DNA of 64,000 nucleotides from Polytrichum commune (lineage: Eukaryota; Streptophyta; Polytrichopsida; Polytrichales; Polytrichaceae): contig OX485807.1 in assembly GCA_950295325.1 (NCBI GenBank), forward strand, positions 48,948,440 to 49,012,439, in the 5' to 3' direction. A program made the translations under genes and the position numbers. This document shows positions 23,860-34,985 of the stretch, piece by piece. The stretch's first letter is position 1. Every line of letters starts with the position of its first letter. Below the pieces are notes generated by a model. The model was not told the DNA's origin. It did no database searches and worked only from the letters and a program-made list of their open reading frames with translations.

Positions 23860-24655
23860 AAACTACAATGATATGTGCAATTAGGTTGCCTCTTTAATCG
23901 TACATGTTACCTTGGAGTAAAAACCATATCACATATACTTTAAACTTTATTAACTTATCTACGTAGTAGCCACAACAACAAAAGAATGTATGTGTTTTGT
24001 TAATGTAGTAGTAAGCATTCAAAAGAATGTAAAATGTTGATAAAGTAGTGTGGGGCAACCTAATGCAACATAACAATGCACATATTTGAGTCGCATGCAA
24101 AGTCGCTCAAAAGGGGACTAAATCATGAGTTTGGTCCCTCTTTGAGTGCTTTTTCTACCCCTTTCTTATCGTGAGCTCATTACTTCATCTTGTATTCAAA
24201 CCTAAGTTTGAAAGTTAGTGAAATTGCCTCAATCTCCTCTTTCCATCCATAAAACTTTGAGATAACTTTAGGAAGTCAAATAGAGTCCACTCATTCCGGC
24301 TTCGCCTATCCAAGGCTAGCATGATCCTAGTATGACATGTAAGAGAGCTTGTTTGTTTGTTTGTTTTAAAAATTCATTCTTTTAATAGCCCATTCCCCAC
24401 TCTTTAAGCATGTTAACTTTAGGCTTAAGAAAACTTGGGCAACTTCGTGCATAAGCTTTCAAACTCACTTTTAAGCCAAGTCACTCAAAGTTTGATCCAC
24501 AAATTTCATGAATAACTCTAAGGTATGACAAATTCAAGTAGATCATACTTTCCTCCCCTCCGCCCCTCTCATTCTTCCTTGTAGTTTCCTCATCAAACTC
24601 TCCCTTCTTCCAACCTTCTGTATTCCTTATCCTATAATTTCAAGTTCACAACACC
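23860..24655. other. AT-rich spacer
   Basis: A run of GTTT units at about 24350-24365 and short chance frames only. Confidence 0.3.
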
Positions 24656-24659
24656 TATC

Positions 24660-24791
24660 ATTCAGATCCATAACAATGTTATGTGGGATCAACAATATTC
24701 TATAAAATATTCTCCATCTATCATACTAAACATGGGAGATATTCTATGGAATATATTGTCAATCCCACAAAACATTGTTATGGATCTGAAT
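24660..24791. other. 132-bp hairpin, miRNA-precursor-like or mini-foldback
   Basis: Two 58-nt arms (24660-24717 and 24734-24791) pair around a 16-nt loop. The outer part is perfect for about 20 nt: ATTCAGATCCATAACAATGT against ACATTGTTATGGATCTGAAT. Further in, TGTGGGAT pairs with ATCCCACA and ACAATAT with ATATTGT, with a few scattered mismatches. The size, short loop and few mismatches match a plant MIRNA foldback, but a tiny MITE would look the same. No flanking target duplication is obvious. The strand is undetermined. Confidence 0.6.
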
Positions 24792-25334
24792 AATATTTTT
24801 ATGACTTGAAAGGGGGGGGGGACGAAAATTAGATTGTGTTGGTAACTCGTTATAATCGAATGTTGCTAGACTAAACACCATACTCATTGACCCCGATTCA
24901 AGAATCCACATACACTAGAAATGAAGCAACCATACCACATAATTTCTTTGTGTTTTCACCCTCCCCCATGGCAAATGTCGCGATAACTTTGTGCCCATCA
25001 ATATACAATGTTTTCAAGTTACCTATTAGCCAATTCCAACCCAAAGTTGCGTGTTCATAATTAAGGAGGCAATAAGGGTGTTCTTATTGTACAACTTTTG
25101 CTAGATACCAAGCGAGCCTTGATACATTGGCAGTTGAGATACCATGGTAATAAGATACCTACCATGACTCTAGGTAATATACTTTGTTGGTAGTAATTAT
25201 GGTCCTTCTATAGTAATACTTCGTTGACCTTGGAGTAGACTTCTTAACAATCAACACTTAGTAGACTCTTTTGGATCCTCGGACTCCAAGGTGTAAAGAT
25301 AGAGGTACATATATATATACCACTACATACCAAC

Positions 25335-25646
25335 AACATGTTTATTACACACACCTAGTCAAAAATCTCAACATTAATCATACACCATAAATCCTCAAGA
25401 GCCCTAATTACCTAAAAGGCAATTAACCACGCATATATAAGACCTTCGCTATTGTCATCAAGTATTGGTTTTAGTCCTCACCACTTACGAGAACGTGTTT
25501 ATTGGTCCAAACGTAGTCAAAATTCTCAATGTTAATCATAACCCTCAAATCCACAAGAGACCCTAATTACCAAAAGGGTAATGACCACACACAATAGCTT
25601 CACGATTGTCATCAAGTATACTTTTAACTCTCATCACTTATGAGAG
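25335..25646. repeat. Two-copy tandem duplication, about 155 bp
   Basis: The segments 25335-25493 and 25494-25646 are collinear: GTTTATTACACA / GTTTATTGGTCC, TAGTCAAAA, AATCTCAACATTAATCAT / ATTCTCAATGTTAATCAT, CCCTAATTACC, TTGTCATCAAGTAT, CATCACTTATGAGA. They differ by scattered substitutions and small indels. Unrecognised, non-coding. Confidence 0.7.
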
Positions 25647-26092
25647 CATCATGAAGGAATGTTTGGAGCCTACCTTAACTAAGTATATATTACCCCTAAT
25701 TTGTCTTTGGGCTATTGATTACCAATTAGTTAGTAGGCTTAATTCCCACAAGCTTCCAAAACTAGCATCATCCACATCCTCATTACCTTTGTCTCCTCCA
25801 ACCGCTAGTCCCTACTAATTTAGTGTAAGTTGGAAGCTTCAAAATTCAAATTAGGCCCCATTCAAATATGCTTAGGGAGTTGTGCCCCTCAATAATTGGA
25901 GCCTTAGCACATGGCCCATTGTGGCCAGAGCTGGCCCTTTTCTGAGCAACTTTTAACTCTTCAGATTAAACTCTAAGTACGTGTAAGCTTAGTAAACCTC
26001 GATTTGACCCCATCGTATGATTAACATGTAAACATGATTAATTAACATCAAACGATTAACATGTACACCGCCAAGTTCTTACACCAATTATC

Positions 26093-26285
26093 TCAATTAG
26101 TGTGTATTACTATTTGGAGTTATGTAGCGCTATTATCATTCAATAAGAATGTGAATTTTACCAAGAAAGTTTGTTTATGTTGTATAGTGTCCAAACAATC
26201 TATTGAAGTTTTGTTATTAAGAATTGATCTCCTTAGTAAGACGGTATTGCACTGCGTAACTATGATTAGTAACACACACTGATTT
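26093..26285. mobile_element. MITE family D copy 3, diverged
   Basis: AATTAGTGTGTATTACTATT on the left faces AATAGTTACGCAGT-like sequence on the right (GCACTGCGTAACTATGATTAGT AACACAC), and the left continues GGAGTTATGTAGCG. Both ends resemble the D copies at 39215 and 60079, but more than a quarter of positions differ. Short open frames of 73 and 92 codons on opposite strands lie within it and are not genes. Confidence 0.45.
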
Positions 26286-26465
26286 GGATAATCGATTATA
26301 TTTTTATCAATTGTCAGTATATCACCTAATGGAATGGAAACGATCTTAATATGATGTTGTATGTGAGACTCATGCGTTTTTTGAATGTGGAGATGCAAGT
26401 TGTTAATATGGGCAAATCATTGTGTGATGTACTTACTGATGGTACCCAAAAGTCAGGTCAAGTTT

Positions 26466-26990
26466 TATACATGTGACCAAGGGCCGTGGAAAAGAATGAT
26501 TAAGGATTTAATGTGGTCATGGTGGCCAATCCGAAACCAATGACCAAGAGAAATCCACATCACTTTAAAAAAAAATTGGTCATGGGATATTATAGTGTAA
26601 AGCGAATTGAAACCATAATATAGTGTTTCAAATGAAAGTATAAGATCTAGAATTGCTACATACGTGTGTGTGTGTGTGTGTGTATTATAAATAAGATTCT
26701 TAACAAATTTATACATCTAGAATAGACATGATTGTGAATATGTATTTCTTATGATATGGTTACGTTATATTTCACTGAGACAACATACTTGGGGTTCTCT
26801 CACTGCAACATAAGGGTGACCGCCAAACATCATCCAAGTTTGGACTAGTAGGGTTCCATACCACTTTTCATCCATCTTATAACACGTCTCGCCCATTTTG
26901 TAGCCATCGCATGTAAAACGAAGGGGGACTGCTGCTCATTTCTGAACCAATCAAGTTTTAAGAAGCAGTGGTCATGGTCATTGGTTAGTA
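26466..26990. repeat. Dispersed repeat family I, copy 2
   Basis: Collinear with 1458-1940 from CATGTGACCAAG to GTGGTCATGGTC. A (GT)n tract at 26664-26683 lies inside and is absent from copy 1. Confidence 0.5.
26664..26683. repeat. (GT)n microsatellite
   Basis: Ten GT units inside repeat family I. Confidence 0.9.
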
Positions 26991-27017
26991 GTGTGAGCAT
27001 GCCGTTAGTTTCTTAAC

Positions 27018-27222
27018 ACCTACCGAGGGGCTAATAGTAAAAACATGCGCCATTGGGCTGGTTGATTGACAATTTAAGGTCACTATACTAATATGGGGTC
27101 TTCAAACCGTATTTAGGGGTTTAACTTGTTTTAAATAACAACCAAGTGCTCTACACTATTTAGAGTGTTTGTTCTCCCCTACCTTGGTTCATCCTCCCCC
27201 TCGGTAGGTGTTGTGAACATAC
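27018..27222. mobile_element. Probable short MITE with ACACCTACCGAGGGG ends
   Basis: AACACCTACCGAGGGG on the left and CCCCTCGGTAGGTGTT on the right are perfect 16-bp inverted repeats about 200 bp apart. A related right end, CCCCCTCGATAAGTGTT, occurs at 33184-33200 preceded by similar interior sequence, and CCCCCGATAAGTGTT at 34250. No target duplication was pinned down. Confidence 0.6.
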
Positions 27223-27552
27223 GCCCGTTTAAATAACCTCAAATATCCCAATATAATCAACACCGACTTGTTAGTAATCGTATCTTCAATGGTGTATGAA
27301 CATTAGTCATAGGACGTTGTTGTACTGTACATGAGACACAATGGACAACTAGAGTGATCATTATCCACGTTTGGAAAATGAAATTTATTCGAAAGCTCAA
27401 GAAGTCAAAAGATGGTACAACATTTTCTTGGTTCTTTTTATTCAATGGCATTGGCATGGTTGGCCTTCTGTCTCAAAAAGAAGAAAAAAAACAGTACAAA
27501 ATTGGTAATTCCTACAACTAAAGAGTGGAGTGACACTCTTTACGACACAACA

Positions 27553-27776
27553 ACTACACTAACTATGGTATTTAGTGTTACTTAATATTTGGAATGACGC
27601 AACACTATAAATGCTTAGTGTACATCTCATTTCTACCAACAATGGTTGAATTGATTGGTTGGACATTATAGAACATTGAGATATTTACTATGTAAAAGAA
27701 TACGATAATAATAAATGTATATAACAATATATACCTACGAATTGTAAGTGACATCAACTACCACATTTAGTGTACT
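27553..27776. mobile_element. MITE family E copy, short form
   Basis: CTACACTAACTATGGTATTTAGTG on the left and CACATTTAGTGTAC on the right resemble the E-family ends at 2846 and 49686. About 224 bp, non-coding; the inverted ends are imperfect. Confidence 0.45.
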
Positions 27777-28011
27777 ACCGTTGTGATGATCCAGTTAGTA
27801 GAAGACTTGAGACTACCTAGCTCTATAGTCTAAAACGGAAAGGAAAAATATCCACAAAACATCCCCCAAAATCAACACAATTGAATGAAATTGTAAGAAT
27901 CATTGGATGATAATGTCCCTATATGGATGTAATATATGTAATATCACCCACATATCGCTTCATCATTTCAATGATTATCACCATTTCAATTTTCTTGGGA
28001 ATTTGGGGAAA

Positions 28012-28024
28012 GGGGGGGGGGGGG
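28012..28024. repeat. 13-G run
   Basis: Thirteen consecutive G in AT-rich DNA. Similar runs at 101, 23840, 24812 and 37690. Confidence 0.9.
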
Positions 28025-28159
28025 CTGATTAGTAGGCACTTTTCCTTTAAAAAAATGTCGATTAGTAGTATGATGTTATACGGGAGACCAAAAGGAAGAT
28101 ACTTAAGAGAGTGTACGCTTTTCCTGATTCCGAATCCGAGTTACACGAAATTATGAACA

Positions 28160-29215
28160 AATCATTGCGTCATTAATTACCTAGGGTGCCTAAGTAATCA
28201 AGTGATGGGCAAATTAGAAGATCTGAACGTAGCTCCGAAAGTCTAAGTCATTGGATAGATTCAATAAAGAATGTTGTAATTAAGGTTACGTTACCAGTGC
28301 ACAGATTCCTAAGGGCTAGGGTTCAGGCTGCTGATTAGTGGATTGCTCCTTTGTGGTCCTCTCATTTATAACACAGCACTTGGATCACATGGTTCAGGTA
28401 CATTCATCCATTCATCCAGTCATGGATGGATGAATGAATGGATGATTGATCAGAGGCTATTGACCGTTGGGGTTGTGGTTGAGATGATTCTCATCCACTA
28501 CAGGTTTCCAACCCTAAAAGAGGTCAAAGTTTCTCTACTTTGTGAGAGAATCACAATGAGGAAAAAAAAAATTTAAGGTGTGTAGAGAGAGTCTATTGTG
28601 GATGCTTTGGGCACTATGGTCCCTTCCTTGACTTAGAAAAATTATCCAATTTTTTTGTTTGGATGAGTAATTATGTTATGAGCACAACGACATTGAGATT
28701 GCATGAGTCAAAGCGTAAATCTCATTTGATCTTTCCTGGTCACATAGCTTTTTCTTTGTCTCCCCCCACCCCCAATTGGACAATGTTGTTCGCTGACGTT
28801 TTGTCACTTTCAACCAACGAGCTGCTTTTTTAATGCTTAGAACTTCGTAATTGGTGTTTCATGTTGAAATACGCGTTTGTCCATTTTGGGGGAAATTTTG
28901 GATGTATGAATTGGGGTCGTTGAAGGGGTTGAGCGCTCCTACTGTAGTGAATTATTTTAATCAAATATAGACCTTGCATTCATCAAAGCATCATACACGT
29001 CACTTTAGTAACTCCTCAATGACCTCAAGTCAGGTTTGCAAGAGAAATCATGAGGAAATATGCAACATATAACTGCCAGCGGAAAATTAGTGTAGTCCCT
29101 CAACCTCCAACTTTCCGTAGGTTTGCAACATAATCGCATGTGTCAGAGTGCAGGACCATCCTCTCGCTCGGATTGTTGTTCACAGGGGTCGGAGTGTCGC
29201 CTCTAAGCATGGACC
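28160..29215. other. Spacer, no gene seen
   Basis: At 28401-28440 CATTCATCCATTCATCCA faces TGGATGGATGAATGAATG across four bases, a short hairpin of the CATC/CATT minisatellite also seen at 18160. Nothing else was recognised. Confidence 0.35.
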
Positions 29216-29259
29216 TCAATTAGACTAGCTGGGAGGTGAGATGGATGTGGTGCAAATAG

Positions 29260-29700
29260 TTGCTCGAGGATTGTGAAGTGGTTGCCAGAGACCGGCTTGA
29301 GGTTTGTATCTAGGGTCTAGCCATCTTCGAGCCAACCACCTTGAGAGCATTATCTGGGATTTTGTAGTGGGTGATTTAGAGCATGGTTTGTGATTGTGAA
29401 GTGGTTGCTTGAGAGCATGTTTGTGGATGTTGAGAGGTTGTTTGAGAACATGCAAAGAGATTGCGAAATGGGTGCTTGATAGCATGAGGCGTTGGCGAGG
29501 ATTGTAGCCAAGGTTAGCCATATTTGGTCCACCTTGAGAGCATGAGTTGGTAAGTATGATGTGGTTCCTTGAGAGGATGTAGCGTTGACGATGACTATAG
29601 CCAAGTTCTAGACATCTTCAATTCGACATTGATAGCAATATTCGGGGATTTGAAGTGGTTGCTTGAGAGCATACGGCATTGGTGATGGTTGTACTCGAGC
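29260..29700. repeat. Degenerate minisatellite
   Basis: The motif GTGAAGTGGTTGCTTGAGAGCAT and variants recur roughly every 90-130 bp (about 29270, 29393, 29460, 29555, 29650), often followed by GCGTTGGCGAGGATTGTAGCC or a variant (29489, 29582, 29666). Frames of 84-98 codons on the minus strand read through it and show the repeat at protein level; I do not treat them as genes. Confidence 0.6.
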
Positions 29701-29704
29701 TTTG

Positions 29705-30767
29705 GGCGAGGAGTGCTATCATGTGAGTGGTGACACGTGAGTAATGAGGGAGGGGTTTTTTTGGGGGTAAATACACCCACAAGAATCCTATACATGTGGT
29801 ACTAAGGCATAAAAAATAACGTATTTTTCTATAAAAGTATGCTTGTAGAGTTCAAAGAAAATCTACATAATCTAGTGAATGTCGTACACCAAATTGAAAT
29901 TCTAAATCCACAAGCTTCAATATTGTTGCTAGTTTGAGCACCATAAACTAATAAATTGGTGGAGGAAATGCACACTAGAGTAGCTAAAAGTTGAGGCACA
30001 CATAGAAATATAAATCCATGTCCACCAATTGTGTAACTTCACACGGAGGCCAAAAACCGAATCAATGTCACACAAGTAAAGACAATGGGCTCAAGTATTA
30101 TCCAATCCAATCAAACATGTAGTGGAATGAATTAGTCAACTATCTATATGTCCCCATTGTCCTCTGATGCCTCTAAATGAAAGAGCATTTCCACATTGTG
30201 ATTGAGATTGTGAGGCTTTGCATGACGTGTAGGTGTCGATGTGGCTGCTTGTTCACGGGCGACATTGTTTGCATAGACAGGGAGCATGAATGACTTGGGA
30301 GGGGATGACAACTACTCCATCATCTTGCAGACATTGCAAATAAATATACATAATGTAAGTCAATTCATATAAAAAACCATAAATCCCCCCAAAAAAAAAG
30401 GTAAAAAAAATTGGGCAAAACTCACGCACTCAAACGTGATTTCTTGACCATTTACGAGGTTGATATTCATTGTCCACCAATGAGAATGGTTGTGATGATT
30501 GACTAACTACTGGGTTTTGAGATTACAATTTCCAAAGTGGTTCAAGTATCTTACTGAAAATGAGGTCATTTGCCTCATAAACAACCAAATAGCATCTGCT
30601 CTTATGACATGCATGGACAAAAGGCGTCTGATTGGAATAAAATACAAATAATATAAATAAGATGTTTAGTGAACAATACAAACGAAGATATAATTGATGA
30701 AACATTAATTTGTAGCTATTGACAAATGAATGTATAGATTAACATTGGAAATCGACCAATTGAAGCT
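29705..30767. other. AT-rich spacer
   Basis: No repeat boundary, RNA or coding region recognised. Confidence 0.3.
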
Positions 30768-31058
30768 ATGACATCAATGACTACTGCTCTAGGCCTAGAC
30801 AACAAACACCTCCATAAACATCGAAATGAGAATTGGGTGTTTCTTACGAGCGCCCCCGCCAAGGCACCGAGACTCGTGTGGAACGGATACTATCAAATTG
30901 TTGCACAAAACAATGACAACTCAATAAGAGGTGTTTTCTACATTGATGTTACAACAAAGACAATGATAATAAAGAAACATGGGAATTGTAGGAACAATGA
31001 CTGTCTTGTTGGACAAATTCATGTGATTTCACCAACAATGGATGAGATGGTGTATTGA
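30768..31058 (+). CDS. Unrecognised 96-codon open frame, possibly a gene or element remnant
   Basis: An ATG-to-stop frame of 96 codons with a balanced, protein-like composition: KHRNENWVFLTSAPAKAPRL, then VWNGYYQIVAQNNDNSIRG, VFYIDVTTKTMIIKKHGNC and a Met-rich end. There is no signal peptide or membrane segment. I cannot place it in a family. It stands alone, with no splice sites I trust nearby, and could be the remains of a transposon-borne gene. Chance is also possible at this length. Confidence 0.25.
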   Translation: MTSMTTALGLDNKHLHKHRNENWVFLTSAPAKAPRLVWNGYYQIVAQNNDNSIRGVFYIDVTTKTMIIKKHGNCRNNDCLVGQIHVISPTMDEMVY

Positions 31059-31444
31059 TAATATTAAGCACATAAGTGTTCTCCAACGTAATCTTCATTG
31101 GCAAATTTTGGTGTAACACAACCATGACCTATTGAGAGCCATGGGGGAGAAAATGAATGTTTACAGATCCACTTAAACACGAGGAGAACATGTTGCGTTT
31201 GTGGCAGTAGGAAGTTGAGGATTAGAATGAGGAGTGGGTGTCCCAACACTCTTGCTTCTTTACTTCCTTTTGCAGGTGTGTGATGATACAACTTATAATT
31301 CGACTCAAACTTCCTCAACCTATGGAATTTTCTCAAGAACCTTGAATTGTATCTCCCCCTCGTATGGGTTTAGGGTTACTTTAGGGTTTATAACTTAGTT
31401 GGTAGGAAGTTATAAAATCGGTAAAAATAAATAAAAATTAGCAA

Positions 31445-31500
31445 CATGTAACTCTGAATGGTAACCCACACTAATTAGACAAACTAGTGTAGGCCCGAGC
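31445..31500. repeat. D-family MITE right end, solo
   Basis: ATGTAACTCTGAATGGTAACC followed by CACACTAATTAGACAAAC matches the right terminus of the D copies at 39421 and 60292. No left end was found, so this is a remnant. Confidence 0.5.
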
Positions 31501-31836
31501 CGCCTAAAACTTGAACTGAACACACACCATTATGTATATAGAGCCCATTTACGATAAAAAAAAAGAGAGGATATTGTTCCCATGAAGACTTTGGTGGCAA
31601 AGCTTAGTTAGAACTAGGTGTTACCTGATTATAGACACAAATGGGCCACATGACCAAAGAAGGAACTCAATACAATACGCAATGTCTATCTAAAGCCTTT
31701 GAGATTTGTTGGCCATTTAATGCAACCTAGGGTTTTCTTATGCTTTTATAAGTCACTAATTGGCAGCTACACCAATTGCAAAAGGTGCATGTGGTGCAGG
31801 AATTTGGGCTCGAAGCTAGGAAGACTTGGTAACTTA

Positions 31837-32161
31837 CTTCACACACGAGGCTGAAGGCCCGTGACCATTGCAATTTAAGATCTCACATTTGACCTTGTCC
31901 AAGTTCACTTCACACTAGAAGGTGAAAGGCCTAAGGTCCCGAAGAGTTATCATAAATGAAAAAGTCTACATGGATTTCTACACATGGAAGAGTATTGATA
32001 ACGTTTCATGGGTTTGCATGAATTTGTGTCATGCCCACCTCCAAGAGGTACGCCTGCTATAAATTATTTGCAGAGCATATCAGTGGTACAACCTTTGAAT
32101 GAGAATTGAGGGCCTTCACAGTCACATGGTCACATTCCTTTGATCATGTGTGAAGTGGCCC
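31837..32161. mobile_element. Harbinger-like family A copy 5, shortened and diverged
   Basis: Starts CTTCACACACGAGGCTGAAG right after TTA (31834-31836) and ends CATGTGTGAAGTGGCCC before TTA (32162-32164). It lacks the first six bases of the left terminus (GGGCCA) and about 190 bp of interior relative to copies 2 and 3. Recognisable interior pieces are TCCAAGTTCACTTCACACTA and AAGTCTACATGGATTTCTAC. Confidence 0.65.
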
Positions 32162-32189
32162 TTACGTCCCTAGCTAATTGAACTTACTC

Positions 32190-32217
32190 TAGAGAGAGAG
32201 AGAGAGAGAGAGAGAGA
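32190..32217. repeat. (AG)n microsatellite
   Basis: Fourteen AG units. Confidence 0.95.
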
Positions 32218-32511
32218 ACCTTTTATTCAAGTTAAGTTAAAACCATAAAATAGCATGCATCCTAGAGTGGTTTTTTTTATTTGACACCGGACTTAGCTTT
32301 AAAACCCCAAATTAGTGTAGTTGATGTCATTTGAGATGAAATGGCAACAAACCTAAAGGGATCAAGTTTTTTGTTGGATGAATGAGAGGTACATACGATG
32401 ATTCACATACGATAAGTCCCTCCCTCCACTTGCTTGGATCATAAGTTATGCCAGAAGTTTAAATTTTTGTGTACTATTGTAACTTACTAAATAATTGTAG
32501 GAGGGGATAAT

Positions 32512-32802
32512 TTCTTGTGTAAACTTGGAAAATGGGATGTATTTGCACCTAGAACTATAGTAGAGGCACCTATTCCCGATCAAGACCCCATCGGCAATCT
32601 ACAAGGTATCGGAATTTTGAATAGGTTAGGACTAAATTTTGATCAGGCCATAACCAACAATGCCATGGTACATGTCATGGTTTTGAGTGCTAAAGTGAGG
32701 AGGAATGAGTGGTTGAAATATGTGGTTATGCCATACTCTAACATTATTAATATGTTCGGACCAACTTTTGTCTTAAAAGATCCACAATTTAATTCAACTT
32801 AA
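32512..32802 (+). CDS. Unrecognised 95-codon open frame, probably a fragment
   Basis: Reads from a cysteine codon after TTC through CKLGKWDVFAPRTIVEAPIP, DQDPIGNLQGIGILNRLGL, NFDQAITNNAMVHVMVLSAK, VRRNEWLKYVVMPYSN and IINMFGPTFVLKDPQF to a stop. The composition is protein-like rather than random. The frame begins without a clear ATG (the first codon counted may be TGT-preceded ATG-less sequence), so it may be an internal or terminal exon or a piece of a transposon gene. I cannot name the family. Confidence 0.25.
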   Translation, partial: FLCKLGKWDVFAPRTIVEAPIPDQDPIGNLQGIGILNRLGLNFDQAITNNAMVHVMVLSAKVRRNEWLKYVVMPYSNIINMFGPTFVLKDPQFNST

Positions 32803-33659
32803 GGAATAAAATTACTAAAAAAAATTACAGTCCTCTTGATTTCTATCTTCTTCCTTGGGAATTTTTTTGCACCACCTTTTACTTCTCCAAACATGGCGTA
32901 TAATCTCTTAAGTGATCGGCCATGTGCGCCTCTACTCTATATGCCCTATCAATTGTTGCAACCTTTTTACTAAGATGTATTTCTTGCCTAATATTTGCAC
33001 GGTTTGGTCTCATTGCATCTAGCAAGGGGGTAGTAGTAGAACTTGCCTCCTATAGATTGGGTGTTGTTTAATCCCACATTAAATTCATTAGCTTAATTCG
33101 AGGTCTATGAACCTTGTTTAGGGTTGATTAGGTTTTAAATACTCATTCAAGAGCTTTTACAATTATAACGAGTGTTTTCGTCCTCCCCCTCGATAAGTGT
33201 TAAGAACATTCACCCATGCTTACAAGCAATGACTTAAATATTGTGCACACCTTTCAAATATTGCAATTTGTCATACTTACAAGCGAGATGGTTGAATGGC
33301 TAATTGTCAAGCTTGCCAAGTCTTGCTAATTGAGCTTACACATATTTTTAGGATGTTTTTAGGATGGATTAACATTAGGGTCAAGGTCCAAGGAACTTAA
33401 AGTTCAAAACACACTCCAATGGACCTTGCTTTTGGACTCAATATTGGCAAACTCCAAAAATACACTAGTAAGTGTTAAGTGAGGCTACAAGATTTTATAA
33501 CTTGGATGACATATTGTCACATGCGTATATCATACACACAATCACTTTTCAATGTATAGGAGGTTAAAAATTTGCTTGAAACCCAATTTTCTCGGAGTTA
33601 TTGCATCAACAATCACGAATTGTTGGAAACATACATATATTTTTCAATATTTTTTGATA

Positions 33660-34110
33660 GCACGGGAAGCAATGGAGGCAACCATGAGAGATAGAGAAGG
33701 TTGGGAAGCACTATAGAAGAAAAAGTTGGAAGAAATTATTGCCAAATTGGAACAACTGGCATTGGTATCTTAAGAGAGTGAAAGTGGGCCCACCATGAAT
33801 GCACACGAGTTCATCAAGTATATACTAGAATTTGATACAAACAATCTCTACACACCTATTGAGGAGGAAATTATACATATGCTTGGTGATGGAGGTGATG
33901 CAGTTGACAATGAACCCATTGAAGAAGTTGACAATATGCAACTTAGTGATGTGGTGGTAAATAAAGTAGGCTTCAAAGATTAATGCTGAAAGTGCAATAA
34001 TGACCTTGAAACAATTTTTGAAACAAAGACCTATTGATGTTACATTTTCATCCATAACATTCAAAAACTTCAAAAAGAAATAGGGTCTTGACGTGCACGA
34101 GAATCTCATT
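33660..34110 (+). pseudogene. pogo/Tigger-like transposase C-terminal remnant
   Basis: The frame from 33795 gives MNAHEFIKYILEFDTNNL, then TPIEEEIIHMLGDGGDAVDN and EPIEEVDNMQLSD. After a frameshift near 33980 it reads AESAIMTLKQFLKQRPIDV. The order (short hydrophobic core with DTN, a T.EEEI motif, an acidic run, then a helix like ALETL..FF) is that of the C-terminal tail of CENP-B/jerky/Tigger transposases, downstream of the DDE domain. The catalytic domain itself is not seen here. It is a weaker call than the remnant at 10968. Confidence 0.4.
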
Positions 34111-34286
34111 AAACTACTATACATTTATTCTTCCACTACGCTTAGATGTATGATGACATTTACTTCTTATATATTTTTCATCCTTTATTTATAAAATGAT
34201 ATTTTTAAAAACCCAAAATCACATGAGTGTTACCAATTGTCGATGCTTCCCCCGATAAGTGTTGAGATGTTAACACCATGTAAGTG

Positions 34287-34316
34287 ATATATATATATAT
34301 AGATATAGATATATAT
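34287..34316. repeat. TA/GATA microsatellite
   Basis: TA units followed by AGATATAGATATATAT. Confidence 0.85.
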
Positions 34317-34639
34317 GTTGCCTTGCTCCGAATTGTTAACAGATATCGAGGGTAGACCGTTGCAAGTTTGAATATGATGGGGATTCGGGAAGTGTAAGGA
34401 TACAAATGTTGAAGTACTTGTATAGTGAGGCTAGTGGCCCACTTCCCAAGTGCAAACCTAGCGGCTTAAGAGAATGTGAAAGGTTTTGCAGCGCTTCGGA
34501 TTTGGATCTCTTTGGGGGAATGTGAGCTTTTGGCACCTCCCACTAAGCCTAAGGCACGTGCTAGGTGCTTCCACCTTAGTTGTCTCCTAAGTATCCAATT
34601 CAAATTTTTAACTATACCTTCCCCTCCACCCACTAGGGC

Positions 34640-34985
34640 TAGTATCCGGGGAGGATTTTGGGCATAATCGGTCAAAATCCTAGTGTTTCCAAGTCCAACC
34701 GGTTACATGTTGTGATTTTTTAGGTTGTCTTTGTTAATTTGAGGTACATTCCATTTTTTTCTTTCTAAAACGATCAGTGATTTGTTTGAAATCTTGAACT
34801 TCAACTGGTTATTTCTCAAACTCAAGCCTTGATCACACTAAAATTTCCGTCTGGTTTCAATCATGAAATGGCTCGGCATTATGTTGAGAAATAGATAGTC
34901 GGAGATGCTGACGGATGGTGTCTGAACTGGTTGGTGTGATCAGCTCCTCAACTGGTTCATCTGTAACTAGCGATCGTTCTCCCAT
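34640..34985. repeat. Family H repeat, plus orientation
   Basis: Begins GGGGAGGATTTTGGGCATAA and includes TTTCCAAGTCCAACCGGTTA, CTTGAACTTCAACTGGTTAT and CAACTGGTTCATCTGTAACT. The same order appears at 59880-60070 and, reversed, at 7700, 9730 and 36688. Confidence 0.6.
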
